Shown: positions 6,076 through 6,343 of the stretch, piece after piece
Position numbering within the stretch: position 1 is the first letter of the stretch
Layout of the letters: every line of letters starts with the position of its first letter
Assembly (NCBI GenBank): GCA_039029935.1
Contig: JBCCFC010000824.1
Span: 1-6,343 of the forward strand
Reading direction: 5' to 3'
Origin: G039029935 sp039029935
GTDB taxonomy: Bacteria > Chloroflexota > Anaerolineae > Caldilineales > Caldilineaceae
DNA length: 6,343 nucleotides
Notes under the pieces: generated by a model
Told to the model about the DNA's origin: nothing
The model's database searches: none
Seen by the model: only the letters and a program-made list of their open reading frames with translations
Made by a program: the position numbers and the translations under genes

Positions 6076-6303
6076 TTACCGTCGCATAGCCGTAATCGTG
6101 GAAGTCATAGACTCTATATGCATAGGAGCCGTCATCAGCATATCACCAATTTCAAAGAGTTCATCCCATGCTGAATCCGCCTGGTTTTTTCCACCCGAAG
6201 GGCTTACTGCATCGGTCTCCACTTTTTTTGTCGAGCGTATAATCAATGAGACAAGATACTCCAACAATTTCATTTGTTCAGAAAAATCAAGCCGGTTTAC
6301 CAC
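6076..6303 (-). CDS. Putative antitoxin of the PIN toxin, possibly N-terminally truncated
   Basis: This is a small ORF of up to 75 residues immediately upstream of the toxin, in antitoxin-first order. An amphipathic helix-like segment (LDFSEQMKLLEYLVSLI, about 5-21) is followed by a polar linker. The C-terminal part, DELFEIGDMLMTAP (47-60), ends in AMRR; this pattern is seen in small antitoxins paired with PIN toxins and would contact the toxin. No ribbon-helix-helix or AbrB-type DNA-binding motif is evident. The start is uncertain. The longest reading uses GTG at 6303, in-frame TAG at 6321-6319 blocks extension, and the first ATG is at 6273. None has a convincing Shine-Dalgarno. The upstream sequence (6310-6343) looks like a repeat, so the original N-terminus may be lost. 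Identification rests mainly on context. Confidence 0.6.
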   Translation of the reverse strand: MVNRLDFSEQMKLLEYLVSLIIRSTKKVETDAVSPSGGKNQADSAWDELFEIGDMLMTAPMHIESMTSTITAMRR

Positions 6304-6309
6304 CTGGGT

Positions 6310-6343
6310 AGGACCGCACTAAAGAGTGGAGTCGCGCCCCAAA
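6310..6343. repeat. Dyad element at the right edge, possible dispersed repeat fragment
   Basis: GAC-cg-CACT-aaag-AGTG-ga-GTC (6312-6333) is an interrupted inverted repeat with a 4-base loop, followed by GCGCCCC at the window edge. Short hairpin elements of this look (CACTAAAGAGTGGAGTC) are, as far as I recall, scattered between genes in some bacterial genomes. Only one copy is visible, so dispersal cannot be shown. It lies 6 bases upstream of the GTG start of the antitoxin ORF. Confidence 0.35.

Noticed and set aside
5756..6322. Plus-strand open frames opposite the toxin and antitoxin
   Set aside because: Antisense shadows of the PIN-domain gene and its partner, with no supporting signals.

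Overview
The window looks like ordinary bacterial chromosome, possibly a short metagenomic contig because both edges lie in repeat-like DNA. No marker gene fixes the taxon. The gene content is an alpha/beta hydrolase-OsmC fusion, a free-standing SCP2 protein, a long ADP-ribosylglycohydrolase with beta-sandwich tails, and a PIN toxin with a small antitoxin ending in MRR. Together with spacerless runs of the GTTGAAAG type, this would fit a Chloroflexota (Anaerolineae- or Caldilineae-like) genome. That placement is inference and is weakly held.

Layout, left to right. Positions 1-100 hold noncoding tandem repeats with 8-base periodicity that switch orientation near 23-40. A leftward sigma70-like promoter (102-130) sits between them and the first gene. 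Three minus-strand genes follow, transcribed right to left: an SCP2-domain lipid-binding protein (2752-3153), a 12-TM MFS transporter (1389-2627), and an alpha/beta hydrolase-OsmC fusion (136-1353). The last two are 35 bases apart and probably share a transcript. A 13-base tandem triplication forms the end of the MFS gene. The SCP2 and MFS genes are 124 bases apart, so they may or may not be co-transcribed.

Across a divergent control region (3154-3348) with a near-consensus promoter, the plus strand carries one large gene (3349-5550). It encodes an ADP-ribosylglycohydrolase-fold enzyme with a long beta-rich C-terminal half. Its start is best placed at 3349 rather than the upstream ATG at 3322. 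It converges on a minus-strand toxin-antitoxin pair: a PIN/VapC-type toxin (5635-6072) preceded by a small antitoxin (6076-6303). A 40-base near-perfect palindrome (5584-5623) lies between the converging genes and probably ends transcription from both sides. The right edge holds a short dyad element that may be a dispersed repeat abutting, and perhaps truncating, the antitoxin gene.

How the genes may work together: lipid binding (SCP2), membrane transport (MFS) and hydrolase plus thiol peroxidase (OsmC) suggest handling of lipidic or hydroperoxide compounds. This is inference from family roles and gene order only. The glycohydrolase and the toxin-antitoxin pair look like independent units. 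I found no convincing evidence of a wholly new defence or mobile system. The most unusual items are the architecture of the glycohydrolase, the repeat-made stop codon of the MFS gene, and the antitoxin/repeat junction.
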